Shown here: one piece after another, positions 18,541-27,403 of the stretch | How the letters are laid out: each line of letters starts with the position of its first letter | Position numbering within the stretch: the stretch's first letter is position 1 | Origin: Bradyrhizobiaceae bacterium | GTDB lineage: Bacteria > Pseudomonadota > Alphaproteobacteria > Rhizobiales > Xanthobacteraceae | Length of the DNA stretch: 64,000 bases | Reading direction: 5' to 3' | Assembly: GCA_020544565.1 (NCBI GenBank) | Contig: CP078014.1 | Location: 2,048,016-2,112,015, forward strand | The notes under the pieces: model-generated | What the model was told of the DNA's origin: nothing | The model's database searches: none | The model's input: only the letters and a program-made list of their open reading frames with translations | Position numbers and translations under genes: made by a program

Positions 18541-21045
18541 ATGACTGAACCGAACAAGCTTCCGCCCCTCCATGTGCCGAGCCACCAGCCTGCTGCCGGC
18601 GGCATCGCCGCCCGCGCGCGCGCGGCCGCAGCGCCTCAATATCTTGCCGGCCTCAACCCCGAGCAGCGCGAGGCGGTGGAGACGCTGGAAGGGCCGGTGC
18701 TCGTTCTCGCCGGCGCCGGCACCGGCAAGACGCGGGTGCTGACCACCCGCATCGCCCACATCCTGTCCACCGGGCGCGCCCGGCCCCACGAAATCCTCTC
18801 CGTCACCTTCACCAACAAGGCGGCGCGCGAGATGAAGGAGCGCCTCGGCCACATGCTCGGCCAGGCGGTGGAAGGCATGCCGTGGCTGGGCACCTTCCAT
18901 TCCATCGGCGGGCGCATCCTGCGTTTCCACGCCGAACTGGTGCAGCTCAAATCCAATTTCACCGTGCTCGACGTCGACGACCAGATCCGCCTGCTCAAGC
19001 AGTTGCTCGCCGCCGACAACATCGACGACAAGCGCTGGCCGGCGCGGATGCTGGCCGGGCAGATCGACGGCTGGAAGAATCGCGGCCTGACGCCGGCACA
19101 GGTGCCCGCCGGCGAAGCGGCCGCGTTCGGCAACGGCCGGGGCGGCAAGCTCTACGCCGCCTATCAGGAACGGCTGAAGATCCTCAACGCGGCTGATTTC
19201 GGCGACCTGCTGCTGGAGAACATCCGCCTGTTCCGCGAGCACCCCGACGTGCTGCGCCAGTACCAGACCCGCTTCAAGTACATCCTGGTGGACGAATATC
19301 AGGACACCAACGTCGCGCAGTATCTGTGGCTGCGGCTCCTGGCGCAGGCGCCGTCGCAGTCCCCCGTCATTCCGGCGCGCACCGAAGGCGCCCACCCGGA
19401 ATCTCCGGGACAACCACTTCTGGATTCCGTGTCTGGGCCTGCGGCGCATCCCGGAATGACGAAACTCAAAAACATCTGCTGTGTCGGCGACGACGACCAG
19501 TCGATCTATGGCTGGCGCGGCGCGGAGGTCGACAACATCCTGCGCTTCGAGCACGACTTCCCCGGCGCGAAGGTGATCCGCCTCGAGCGCAACTACCGCT
19601 CCACCGGCCATATCCTCGCCGCCGCCGCGCATCTGATCGCCCACAACGAAGGCCGTCTCGGCAAGACGCTGCACACCGAAGACGTCGACGGCGAGAAGGT
19701 CACCGTCACCGGCGCGTGGGATTCCGAGGAGGAAGCCCGCGCCATCGGCGAGGAGATCGAGCAGTTGCAGCGCCACGGCCACGCGCTCAACGAGATCGCC
19801 ATTCTGGTGCGCGCCTCGTTCCAGATGCGCGAGTTCGAAGACCGCTTCGTCACGCTCGGCCTGAATTATCGCGTGATCGGCGGCCCGCGCTTCTACGAGC
19901 GCGCGGAAATCCGCGACGCGCTGGCCTATCTGCGCGTCATCAATTCGCCCGCCGACGACCTCGCCTTCGAGCGCATCGTGAACGTGCCCAAGCGCGGCCT
20001 CGGCGACGCCACCGTGCAACTGCTGCACGATATCGGCCGCAAGCGCCGCGTTCCGCTGACCGAGGCGGCGCGTCAGGTGATCGAAACCGACGAGCTGAAG
20101 CCGAAAGCGCGCGGCAGCCTGCGCGACGTCATCGCCAATTTCGACCGCTGGCGCGCCCAGCGCGACCTCGTTCCGCACACCCAACTGGCCGAGATCGTGC
20201 TGGACGAGTCCGGCTACACCGAGATGTGGCAGAAGGACCGCTCCGCCGACGCCGCCGGCCGCCTCGAAAACCTCAAGGAACTGGTCCGCTCCATGGAGGA
20301 GTTCGAGAACCTGCAGGGCTTCCTCGAACACATCTCGCTGGTGATGGACCGCGACGGCGGCGCCAACGAGGACGCGGTGTCGCTGATGACGCTGCATTCC
20401 GCCAAGGGTCTCGAATTCGATACCGTGTTCCTGCCGGGCTGGGAGGAAGGGCTGTTCCCGCACCAGCGCGCGCTGGACGAACAGGGCCGCGCCGGCCTCG
20501 AGGAGGAACGCCGCCTCGCCCATGTCGGCATCACCCGCGCCCGCAAGCGCGCCAAGCTCTACTTCGCCACCAACCGCCGCATCCACGGCTCGTGGACCAC
20601 CACCATCCCCTCGCGCTTCCTCGACGAACTGCCGGCGGACGATGTCGAGATCACCGAGTCAAAAGGCGGCTCCGGCTGGGGCGGCGCGGGCGGCTACGGC
20701 ACGTCGCGCTTCGACAACATCGAGACCTTCGGATCGAGCTACTCCACGCCGGGCTGGCAGCGCGCGCAGGCGTCGCGCGCCCGCGGCGGCAATCGCTTCG
20801 ACGAGACCGGCGCGCGCTACGACGCCGGCGGCCGCGGCGGATTCAGCCGCAAGGCCACGGTGATCGAAGGCGAGCTGATCGCGAAATCCACCGGCACAAA
20901 TTCGGAGTACGCCATCGGCGACCGCGTGTTCCACCAGAAATTCGGTTACGGCCGCGTCGCCAAGGTGGACGGCAACAAGCTCACCATCGCCTTCGACAAG
21001 GCCGGCGAGAAGAAGGTGGTCGACAGCTTCGTGACGCGGGCGTGA
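18541..21045 (+). CDS. uvrD: UvrD/PcrA-family superfamily 1 DNA helicase with an in-frame repeat insertion
   Basis: A 3'-5' helicase of nucleotide excision and mismatch repair. In the 834-residue product: Walker A GAGTGKT at 58-64, motif Ia TFTNKAAREMKERL, Walker B DEYQDT at 251-256, motif III GDDDQSIYGWRG at 316-327, motif IV LERNYRST, and LMTLHSAKGLEFDTVFLPG. The last 70 residues form a Tudor-like interaction domain (GDRVFHQKFGYGRVAKVDG). Between motifs II and III, residues 275-307 are encoded by a palindromic repeat (19365-19461) absent from typical family members. The frame is kept on both sides, so the gene is probably functional. Confidence 0.93.
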   Translation: MTEPNKLPPLHVPSHQPAAGGIAARARAAAAPQYLAGLNPEQREAVETLEGPVLVLAGAGTGKTRVLTTRIAHILSTGRARPHEILSVTFTNKAAREMKERLGHMLGQAVEGMPWLGTFHSIGGRILRFHAELVQLKSNFTVLDVDDQIRLLKQLLAADNIDDKRWPARMLAGQIDGWKNRGLTPAQVPAGEAAAFGNGRGGKLYAAYQERLKILNAADFGDLLLENIRLFREHPDVLRQYQTRFKYILVDEYQDTNVAQYLWLRLLAQAPSQSPVIPARTEGAHPESPGQPLLDSVSGPAAHPGMTKLKNICCVGDDDQSIYGWRGAEVDNILRFEHDFPGAKVIRLERNYRSTGHILAAAAHLIAHNEGRLGKTLHTEDVDGEKVTVTGAWDSEEEARAIGEEIEQLQRHGHALNEIAILVRASFQMREFEDRFVTLGLNYRVIGGPRFYERAEIRDALAYLRVINSPADDLAFERIVNVPKRGLGDATVQLLHDIGRKRRVPLTEAARQVIETDELKPKARGSLRDVIANFDRWRAQRDLVPHTQLAEIVLDESGYTEMWQKDRSADAAGRLENLKELVRSMEEFENLQGFLEHISLVMDRDGGANEDAVSLMTLHSAKGLEFDTVFLPGWEEGLFPHQRALDEQGRAGLEEERRLAHVGITRARKRAKLYFATNRRIHGSWTTTIPSRFLDELPADDVEITESKGGSGWGGAGGYGTSRFDNIETFGSSYSTPGWQRAQASRARGGNRFDETGARYDAGGRGGFSRKATVIEGELIAKSTGTNSEYAIGDRVFHQKFGYGRVAKVDGNKLTIAFDKAGEKKVVDSFVTRA
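19365..19461. repeat. CGTCATTCCGG palindromic repeat inside uvrD
   Basis: The 97-bp element has terminal inverted repeats CGTCATTCCGG (19365-19375) and CCGGAATGACG (19451-19461). The same ends bound intergenic elements at 35495-35577 and 52968-53066. In the uvrD frame it encodes roughly VIPARTEGAHPESPG and HPGMT segments with no stop codon. It is read through in frame between helicase motifs II and III. Confidence 0.8.
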
Positions 21046-21100
21046 GCCGGGAAATTGTGCGGCGAGATGGTTGACGGCACTGTTGCGGTCTTAGGATCGT

Positions 21101-21122
21101 GTCACCTCGAATCACAGGTGAC
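21101..21122. promoter_or_regulatory. Palindrome overlapping the hicA ribosome-binding site
   Basis: GTCACCT (21101-21107) and AGGTGAC (21116-21122) are perfect inverted arms with an 8-nt spacer. The right arm contains the AGGTGA ribosome-binding site of hicA (ATG at 21125). It could be an operator, or a message hairpin that hides the ribosome-binding site. HicB proteins normally repress their own operon, which favours an operator role by inference. Confidence 0.45.
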
Positions 21123-21124
21123 CC

Positions 21125-21319
21125 ATGCTGACCAACAGCCGCGACATCATCCGCCGCCTGCAAAAGGAAGGCTGGTCGCTGGAGCGCATCACGGGCTCGC
21201 ACCACGTTTTCAAAAACCCCGTTTCCGGCGAGACGATGGTGGTTCCGCACCCCAAGAAGGACTTGGGAAAGGGCCTCATCCATGCCATTTATAAGGGAGC
21301 GGGCTGGAAGCCCGATTGA
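21125..21319 (+). CDS. hicA: HicA family mRNA interferase toxin
   Basis: The 64-residue protein has the HicA double-stranded-RNA-binding-like fold: SRDIIRRLQKEGWSLERITG, then SHHVFKNP, where the first or second histidine is the expected catalytic residue, and MVVPHPKKDLGKGLIHAIYK. HicA toxins cleave mRNA and stop translation. The gene is followed immediately by hicB (stop at 21319, hicB ATG at 21328). Toxin-first order is usual for hicAB. Codon choice is somewhat less GC-biased than in uvrD, consistent with lateral acquisition. Confidence 0.88.
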   Translation: MLTNSRDIIRRLQKEGWSLERITGSHHVFKNPVSGETMVVPHPKKDLGKGLIHAIYKGAGWKPD

Positions 21320-21327
21320 GGCATGGC

Positions 21328-21618
21328 ATGATTCACTACATTGCCATTATCGAGGATGCAGGACCGGACCGCGCCGTGGGCGTATGGTTTCCGGACCTTC
21401 CCGGCTGCACCTCTGCCGGCGACGATATTGACGAGGCCCTGCGCAATGCGCCCGAAGCGCTGGAGCTTTACCTTGAGGATTACATTACCGCAGGCAAGCC
21501 GCTCCCAGCCTCCCGCTCACTGACCGAGTTGAAGAACGATCCAGGCGTCGCCGAGGATATCAAGAATTACATGGTCGCGGTGATCTCGCTGCCGTCCCGG
21601 GCTCACGCCGCCGAATAG
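21328..21618 (+). CDS. hicB: HicB family antitoxin lacking an obvious DNA-binding domain
   Basis: The 96-residue product has the HicB partial RNase-H-like fold: MIHYIAIIEDAGPDRAVGVW, then FPDLPGCTSAGDDIDEALRN and a helix with ALELYLEDYITAGKPLPASR. That domain binds and neutralises HicA. Most HicB proteins continue into a C-terminal ribbon-helix-helix or helix-turn-helix domain. Here the chain stops soon after MVAVISLPSRAHAAE, so no DNA-binding module is visible, and the downstream sequence does not encode one in the frame I inspected. It may be a natural short form or a decayed one. The frame opens at TTG 21316, but the ATG is better. Confidence 0.82.
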   Translation: MIHYIAIIEDAGPDRAVGVWFPDLPGCTSAGDDIDEALRNAPEALELYLEDYITAGKPLPASRSLTELKNDPGVAEDIKNYMVAVISLPSRAHAAE

Positions 21619-21700
21619 GCGCCATGCGTTGCGCTGAAGGGCCGGGACGCCTATGTCATGCTCCCGCCCGAACAGCTCGCGCCCGGACAGATCGCACTCC

Positions 21701-22621
21701 ATGTCCCCCATCATCTCCGTCAAGAACGTCTCGAAGACCTACGCCACCGGCTTCACGGCGCTGAAGACGATCGATCTCGACATCCGCAAGGGCGAGATCT
21801 TCGCGCTGCTCGGCCCCAACGGCGCGGGCAAGACGACGCTGATCGGCATCATCTGCGGCCTCGTGACGGCGAGCACCGGCACGGTGAGCGTCGGCGGCCA
21901 TGACAACGTGCGGGACTACCGCGCCGCCCGCGCGATGATCGGGCTGGTGCCGCAGGAACTGCACACCGACGCCTGGGAATCGCCGCGCTCCACCGCCTCG
22001 TTCAGCCGCGGCCTGTTCGGCAAAGCCAGCAACCCCGCGCACATCGACAGGGTGCTGAAAGACCTGTCGCTGTGGGACAAGCGCAACAGCCAGATCATCA
22101 CCCTGTCCGGCGGCATGAAGCGCCGGGTGATGATCGCCAAGGCGCTGGCGCACGAGCCGCAGATCCTGTTTCTCGACGAACCGACGGCGGGCGTCGACGT
22201 CGAACTGCGCAAGTCGATGTGGGAGGTGGTGCGCGCCCTGCGCGACGCCGGCGTCACCATCATCCTCACCACCCACTACATCGAGGAAGCCGAGGAGATG
22301 GCCGACCGCGTCGGCGTCATCAACAAGGGCGAGATCGTGCTGGTGGAAGAGAAGGCCAAGCTGATGCGCAAGCTCGGCCGCAAGCAACTCAAACTGCATC
22401 TGCAGGACGCCCTCGCCGCCATTCCGCCCGCCCTCGCCGCCCATCGCCTGGAACTGGCGGCCGACGGCAGGGAACTGATCTACACCTACGACACCAAAGG
22501 CGAGCGCACCGGCATCACCAGCCTTCTTAACGACCTCGGCGCCGCCGGCGTGCGCTTCAACGATCTCAACACCACCCAAAGCTCGCTGGAAGACATCTTC
22601 GTCAGCCTGGTGCATCAGTAA
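21701..22621 (+). CDS. ABC transporter ATP-binding subunit (ABC-2 exporter type)
   Basis: The 306-residue ATPase has Walker [10 protein letters not shown] at 38-46, the signature [19 protein letters not shown], Walker [12 protein letters not shown], and the switch histidine in [17 protein letters not shown]-terminal extension of about 90 residues ([10 protein letters not shown] at the end) resembles the drug/lipid exporter (DrrA/NodI-like) subgroup. It is followed one base later by its permease gene. Together they should export a lipid, polysaccharide or drug-like substrate; the cargo is not identifiable. The ATG at 21701 begins the conserved [14 protein letters not shown]; the earlier in-frame start adds unrelated residues. 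Confidence 0.93.
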   Translation: MSPIISVKNVSKTYATGFTALKTIDLDIRKGEIFALLGPNGAGKTTLIGIICGLVTASTGTVSVGGHDNVRDYRAARAMIGLVPQELHTDAWESPRSTASFSRGLFGKASNPAHIDRVLKDLSLWDKRNSQIITLSGGMKRRVMIAKALAHEPQILFLDEPTAGVDVELRKSMWEVVRALRDAGVTIILTTHYIEEAEEMADRVGVINKGEIVLVEEKAKLMRKLGRKQLKLHLQDALAAIPPALAAHRLELAADGRELIYTYDTKGERTGITSLLNDLGAAGVRFNDLNTTQSSLEDIFVSLVHQ

Positions 22622-22622
22622 C

Positions 22623-23384
22623 ATGAACTTCCACGCCATCCTCGCCATCTACAAATACGAAATGGCGCGCACCTTCCGCACGCTGCTGCAAAGCGTCGTG
22701 TCGCCGGTGATCTCCACCTCGCTGTATTTCGTGGTGTTCGGCGCGGCGATCGGCTCGCGCATCACCGAGATCGACGGCATCAGCTACGGCACCTTCATCG
22801 TGCCCGGCCTCATCATGCTGTCGCTGTTGACCCAGAGCATCACCAACGCCGCGTTCGGCATCTATTTCCCGAAGTTCACCGGCACCATCTACGAACTGCT
22901 GTCGGCGCCGGTATCGTCGTTCGAGGCGGTGGTGGGCTATGTCGGCGCCGCCGCCACCAAATCGATCATCCTCGGCCTCATCATCCTGGCTACAGCCTGG
23001 CTGTTCGTGCCGCTGAAGATCGCGCATCCGCTGGTGATGGTGACGTTTCTGGTGCTGACCGCGGTGACCTTCAGCCTGTTCGGCTTCATCATCGGCATCT
23101 GGGCCGACGGCTTCGAGAAACTGCAGGTGGTCCCGCTGCTGATCATCACACCGCTGACGTTCCTCGGCGGCAGCTTCTATTCCATCCACATGCTGCCACC
23201 GATCTGGCAGAAGGTGACGCTGTTCAACCCGGTGGTCTATCTGGTCAGCGGCTTCCGCTGGAGCTTCTTCGAGATCGCCGACGTCAGCGTCGGCATCAGC
23301 CTCGCCATGACGCTGGCATTTCTCGCAGCGTGCCTGATCACGGTGTGGTGGATTTTCCGCACCGGCTACAGGCTCAAGACCTGA
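22623..23384 (+). CDS. ABC-2 type transporter permease
   Basis: The 253-residue membrane protein has six predicted helices and the ABC-2 pattern: an N-terminal amphipathic segment ([20 protein letters not shown]), [19 protein letters not shown], and the late motif [20 protein letters not shown] followed by [13 protein letters not shown]. It starts one base after the ATPase stop, so the pair is translationally coupled and forms a half-transporter that should work as a dimer. The topology resembles NodJ-like exporters. It ends convergently with a small glycine-rich protein gene. Confidence 0.92.
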   Translation: MNFHAILAIYKYEMARTFRTLLQSVVSPVISTSLYFVVFGAAIGSRITEIDGISYGTFIVPGLIMLSLLTQSITNAAFGIYFPKFTGTIYELLSAPVSSFEAVVGYVGAAATKSIILGLIILATAWLFVPLKIAHPLVMVTFLVLTAVTFSLFGFIIGIWADGFEKLQVVPLLIITPLTFLGGSFYSIHMLPPIWQKVTLFNPVVYLVSGFRWSFFEIADVSVGISLAMTLAFLAACLITVWWIFRTGYRLKT

Positions 23385-23411
23385 GCCGCGCAGGCCGCGC
23401 GGCGCGCCGCC

Positions 23412-23708
23412 CTAATGGCTGGTTTTGGGCTTGGACTTCTTCCGCGGCTTGTTGTCGATGCCGAGCACGCCGTTGACGCCGCCGACCACTCCGCCGACGC
23501 CCGCGCCCACCGCACCGCCGACGGCACCACCGACCGGGCCCGCGGCCTTGTTGCCCTTGCGCGAACCGTCCGCGGCGCCCTGCTCCGCGCCCTTGATCAC
23601 GCCCTGGGCGTGGGCGGCCATCGGCAACGCGAGAGCGGCCAGCGCCGCCGCCACAAAGAGGAAGCGCCGGGACGCGGTATCGAACACGAACACAGCTGGC
23701 GTCGTCAT
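23412..23708 (-). CDS. Small exported glycine-zipper protein of unknown function
   Basis: The 98-residue product has a signal peptide (hydrophobic FLFVAAALAALALPMAAHA, cleavage expected after residue 34). A short mature region follows, with a Gly/Val/Ala-rich run (GGAVGGAVGAGVGGVVGGV) and a basic tail (KPRKKSKPKTSH). The glycine pattern resembles glycine-zipper segments that pack in membranes. No family was recognised with confidence. GGGGAG precedes the ATG at 23708, which is preferred over the upstream start at 23810. It is divergent from the L,D-transpeptidase gene, with which it may share an envelope role by proximity only. Confidence 0.65.
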   Translation of the reverse strand: MTTPAVFVFDTASRRFLFVAAALAALALPMAAHAQGVIKGAEQGAADGSRKGNKAAGPVGGAVGGAVGAGVGGVVGGVNGVLGIDNKPRKKSKPKTSH

Positions 23709-23923
23709 GTCGAAAATCTCCCCACAGGCGAAAAAGACCCTGTTTTCAACTCCATCAGGACAAAAAGGTCGCGTCAAGTCCGGCGGAAATGCGCGAACGC
23801 GTCGGACCATTCACGAAAGCGTATGCCGCCCGCCTGCAACCTTACGGCGAAGACACTGTTAGAACAGCCGGTTTTCGTGCTTTAGTGGGGCGGGCCGAGG
23901 GGGCAGAGACGAGGCGGACAGTG

Positions 23924-24736
23924 ATGCGTTTTATCGTGACTTCGGTGGCCGGCCTGATGCTGCTCACCGGCAGCGCGCAGGCGGCGGTGTCCATCGTCGT
24001 GGACAAGAATAACCAGCAGATGACCGTCTCGGTCGATGGCGTGACGCGCTACACCTGGCCGGTCTCGAGCGGCAACCCGTCTCACGAAACCCCGAACGGC
24101 ACGTTCAGGGCGTTCCGCATGGAGCAGGATCACTACTCCAAGGAATTCGACGACGCGCCGATGCCGAACGCGATCTTCTTCACCAAGCAGGGCCACGCCA
24201 TCCACGGCACGGATTCGGTCAGCCGCCTCGGCTCCCCCGCCTCCCATGGCTGCGTGCGGCTGTCCCGCGGCAATGCCCTGAAGCTGTGGGACATCGTCAA
24301 GGCCGAGGGCCTGCTCAACACCACCGTCACCCTCACGGGCTCGGCGCAGGTGGCGCTGGCCCGCAGCGGGCGGGGGCGTACCAATGTCGCGCGCGGCGGC
24401 GTCGATGCCGATGGCCAGCCGCTGGAGCTCGCGCCGCGCCGGGGGCAGGACGTGTATGAGGAAAGCCTCGACGCCAATTCCCGCGCCCGGCAAGCTTCGC
24501 AGGATCGCGTCTACCGCAATCCGTATTATCGGGAAGACCGCGCCTATTACTACGGCTCGCCCTCATCCGGCTCTGCCTATGAGTCCGCGGGGCCGATGCA
24601 GCGCCGCGTCTATGGCGCGCGGCCGGCGGTTCCGCAGGCGCTTCCGCCAAGCGGCTATGCTTATTCTGAACAGGATGCCCGCCAGGACACCCGCTACGTC
24701 CGGCCGCGCTATTACTATGGACCGGGCGGCTACTGA
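23924..24736 (+). CDS. L,D-transpeptidase (YkuD domain)
   Basis: The 270-residue exported protein has a signal peptide (residues 1-20, ending SAQA) and a YkuD domain. The catalytic block has H94 in HAIHGTD and the nucleophile C110 in SHGCVRL, matching the HX(14-17)[ST]HGC pattern. Such enzymes make 3-3 peptidoglycan cross-links or attach proteins to the wall. The C-terminal 90 residues are unusual: Tyr/Arg/Pro-rich and low in complexity (for example YRNPYYREDRAYYYG and RYYYGPGGY), probably a disordered wall- or membrane-interacting tail. The ATG at 23924 fits the signal peptide; GTG at 23921 is also possible. Confidence 0.9.
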   Translation: MRFIVTSVAGLMLLTGSAQAAVSIVVDKNNQQMTVSVDGVTRYTWPVSSGNPSHETPNGTFRAFRMEQDHYSKEFDDAPMPNAIFFTKQGHAIHGTDSVSRLGSPASHGCVRLSRGNALKLWDIVKAEGLLNTTVTLTGSAQVALARSGRGRTNVARGGVDADGQPLELAPRRGQDVYEESLDANSRARQASQDRVYRNPYYREDRAYYYGSPSSGSAYESAGPMQRRVYGARPAVPQALPPSGYAYSEQDARQDTRYVRPRYYYGPGGY

Positions 24737-24745
24737 ACCGTCGCG

Positions 24746-27019
24746 CTATTCGTCGGGCTTCACCAGCCGCCGCCACACCGCGCCGAGCACGTTGGAATAG
24801 TCGTCGGTCCACACCCGCTGGCCCTCGGTCGCCTCGGTGAAAGCCCATTTCGGGTCCGATGCGATCCGGCCGACATCAGCCTCCTCGCGGGCCGAGATCA
24901 CCACGTCGGTGGTGAAGATGTATTCGGCGTCGCGTCCGGAATCCTCGTTGTAGACCCAGCTCTTGAGGTCGTTCTCCTCGGCGATGCCGACCGCCACGCT
25001 CTCCAGGTCGAGATGGCGATTGGAGACATGCATCACCACCGCGCCCTGCGGCGCGAGCTTGGCCTTGTAGATCGCCATCGCCTCCTCGGTCGCGAGATGG
25101 ATGGGGATGGCGTCGGAGGAATAGGCATCGACGACGATCAGGTCATAGGCGCCGTCGGGCTCCTTGGCGAAGGTCAGCCGGGCGTCGCCGATCACCGGCT
25201 TCATGTTGGGCTCGCACGCGCTGATGAAGGTGAAATAGCGCGGGTCGCGCGCGGTATCGACCATGGTCTGGTCGATCTCGAAGAAGGTCCAGTCCTCGCC
25301 GGGCTGCGACTGGCACGCCAGCGAGCCCGAGCCGAGGCCGATCACCGCCACGCGGATCGGGCCGCCCTTGCGCTCGCGGATGGCGGCAATGGCGCGGCCG
25401 ATGCCGCCGTCCTTGTGGTAATAGCTGATCGGCTCCGGCCGCCCCTGCACCGGCGAGCCGTCGTCGTTGAGGAATTTCTCGGCGCCATGGATCGTCGTGC
25501 CGTGCATCAGCACATGGTACTGCCCGTCCGGCGTCACCACGATCTTGTGCACGCCGAAGAAGCTGCGCACGGTTTCAACCCGGCCATTGTCGGCCGGATA
25601 GACACGCAATAGCACGAGGCCCAGCGCCACCACGGCGGCGAAGCGCCAGCGGTCGGTTCGCAAAAACAGCGCCAGCGCCGCGGCCGCGACCGCAATCGCG
25701 CTGATGACCCAGACGCGCTCGCTTTCCAGAAATTCCGTGATCGCGCCGGTTCTGAACGACAATCCGATCAACGCCAGCGCGGCGAGCACGACCAGCAGCC
25801 ACACCACGGCATTGCCGCGGACCGTCGAGGTGTGCGGCGGCCGGCACAGCGCCGCCAGCGCCAGCAGGATCGGGTATTCGGCGATCCACGAGAAGGCGTA
25901 GGGCGCGATCAGGCCGGCGAACAGGCCGCCCACCATGCCGCCGAACGACAGCGCCACATAGAACCCGGTCAGATAGCGGGCCGCCGGCCGCGTCCGCGCC
26001 AGTTCGCCGTGGCAGGCCATGGCGATGATGAAGAAGCACAGTTGATGGCCGCCCAGCGTCAGCAGCAGGTTCTGCTCGCCGCCGATCGCCAGCAGCACGA
26101 TAACGCCGGCGATCGCCAGCGGCTGCAGCGCCAGCATCCAGCGATGCGGCAGCAGCGGCCGCGACTGGAACACCAGCACCCAGGTCAGGAGATAGAGCGA
26201 AAGCGGCAGCACCCACAGCAACGGCGCGGCGGCGACGTCGGTGGAAATATGCGCCGTCACCGCAATCAGGAGGCCCGAGGGCACCGCGGCGAGGAAGATC
26301 CAGCGCAGCCGCAGCGGCCAGGACGGCGCGGGCGCATGGTCGTCGCCTGCGGCGTTTGCGACAACCATCGGCGGCGAGCGCAGCAGCAGCGCCCCGCAGG
26401 CCGCGATCAGCACGATCAGCACGCCATAGCCCCAGGTCCAGATCAGGTTCTGGGTCCGCAGCGTGAACACCGGCTCCAGCAGCACCGGATAGGACAGCAG
26501 CGCGAGGAAGCTGCCGATGTTCGACGAGGCATAAAGGAAATAGGGATCGGGCCCGTCGGGATGGCCGGTGCGCACGAACCACGCCTGCAGCATCGGGTTG
26601 TTGGCGGCGAGCGCGAAGAACGGCAGGCCGATCGACACCGCGAACAGGCCGAGCAGCCAGACCGCGTAACCGCTCGCCGGCGGCTCGCCCCATCCGCCGG
26701 CGATCGACAGCGGCAGCGTCAGCAGCGCGACCACCAAGAGCGCCAGATGGATCGCAATTGGCGCGACCCGGCTTTTCAGCGTCATCAGATAGTGCGCGTA
26801 GGCGTAGCCGCCGAGCAGCAGCGACTGGAAGAACACCATTGCCACCGACCACACCGCCGGCGATCCGCCAAGGCGCGGCAGCACCATTTTCGTGAACAGC
26901 GGCTGCACCGAGAACAGCAGCAGCGCACTGGTGAAGATCGCAGCGGTGTAGACCGACAGCACGAGCGCGTTCCGCGCGCCGGACAACTGGCCCGTGGTCT
27001 CCGATGGCATCGAATTCAT
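24746..27019 (-). CDS. Fused membrane transporter-like/spermidine synthase-like protein
   Basis: The 757-residue product joins an N-terminal half with about 12-14 hydrophobic segments (starting LVLSVYTAAIFTSALLLFSV) to a C-terminal spermidine-synthase-type Rossmann domain. That domain has VAVIGLGSGSLACQ (near residue 555), TFFEIDQTMVDTARDPRYF, and IVVDAYSSDAIPIHLATEEA. Proteins of this architecture are widespread, but their reaction is not established; polyamine synthesis should not be assumed. The ATG at 27019 has GGAG upstream. The longer frame to 27148 lacks support. It converges with the L,D-transpeptidase gene, with 9 bp between stops. Confidence 0.85.
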   Translation of the reverse strand: MNSMPSETTGQLSGARNALVLSVYTAAIFTSALLLFSVQPLFTKMVLPRLGGSPAVWSVAMVFFQSLLLGGYAYAHYLMTLKSRVAPIAIHLALLVVALLTLPLSIAGGWGEPPASGYAVWLLGLFAVSIGLPFFALAANNPMLQAWFVRTGHPDGPDPYFLYASSNIGSFLALLSYPVLLEPVFTLRTQNLIWTWGYGVLIVLIAACGALLLRSPPMVVANAAGDDHAPAPSWPLRLRWIFLAAVPSGLLIAVTAHISTDVAAAPLLWVLPLSLYLLTWVLVFQSRPLLPHRWMLALQPLAIAGVIVLLAIGGEQNLLLTLGGHQLCFFIIAMACHGELARTRPAARYLTGFYVALSFGGMVGGLFAGLIAPYAFSWIAEYPILLALAALCRPPHTSTVRGNAVVWLLVVLAALALIGLSFRTGAITEFLESERVWVISAIAVAAAALALFLRTDRWRFAAVVALGLVLLRVYPADNGRVETVRSFFGVHKIVVTPDGQYHVLMHGTTIHGAEKFLNDDGSPVQGRPEPISYYHKDGGIGRAIAAIRERKGGPIRVAVIGLGSGSLACQSQPGEDWTFFEIDQTMVDTARDPRYFTFISACEPNMKPVIGDARLTFAKEPDGAYDLIVVDAYSSDAIPIHLATEEAMAIYKAKLAPQGAVVMHVSNRHLDLESVAVGIAEENDLKSWVYNEDSGRDAEYIFTTDVVISAREEADVGRIASDPKWAFTEATEGQRVWTDDYSNVLGAVWRRLVKPDE

Positions 27020-27156
27020 GAAAGCTCCGGTCTCATCCCGGCGATCGACCGGACGCGGCCGGAGTGGATCACAGCCGCCGCCACCGGGCAATAACATGCG
27101 CGTGATAATGCATTTTCGTTTCGAGTTGAATCGGATCTGTCGCAGCATTGATCCTT

Positions 27157-27313
27157 CACCTCTCCACCAAAAGGGCGTCTACGCCCGTCTTTGACGGGCT
27201 ATGGGGAGAGGTCGGAGGCGAGAGCAATAGCGAACGCCTCCGGGTGAGGGCGTAGAATCCATCGATAGATTTAGAGACCCTCACCCCACCCCTCTCCCCA
27301 CCGGGGAGAGGGG
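27157..27313. repeat. CCCCTCTCCCC/GGGGAGAGGGG intergenic repeat
   Basis: This lies in the 384-bp gap between the fused spermidine-synthase-like gene and the oxidoreductase gene. The core is a perfect 11-bp palindrome, CCCCTCTCCCC (27289-27299) with GGGGAGAGGGG (27303-27313). An additional CACCTCTCC/GGGGAGAGGT pair stands at 27157-27212, with a GGGTGAGGG/CCCTCACCC-like pair between them. A related element occurs at 57135-57247. The rest of the gap (27020-27156 and 27314-27403) shows no gene. Confidence 0.7.
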
Positions 27314-27403
27314 GCGTATCGCGCATGCCGCACTATTTTCATCAAAAGGGGAACGCTCCAGAAATCACTCGCGCGCGATGGCGGCTGCGATTATGACTGC
27401 CCG

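Noticed and set aside
18457-20586. 709-codon open frame antisense to uvrD
   Set aside because: No family features; it is explained by the codon bias of the helicase gene.
23856-23867. CTGTT-AG-AACAG palindrome upstream of the L,D-transpeptidase gene
   Set aside because: Short, isolated, and expected by chance at this size; no linked regulator.
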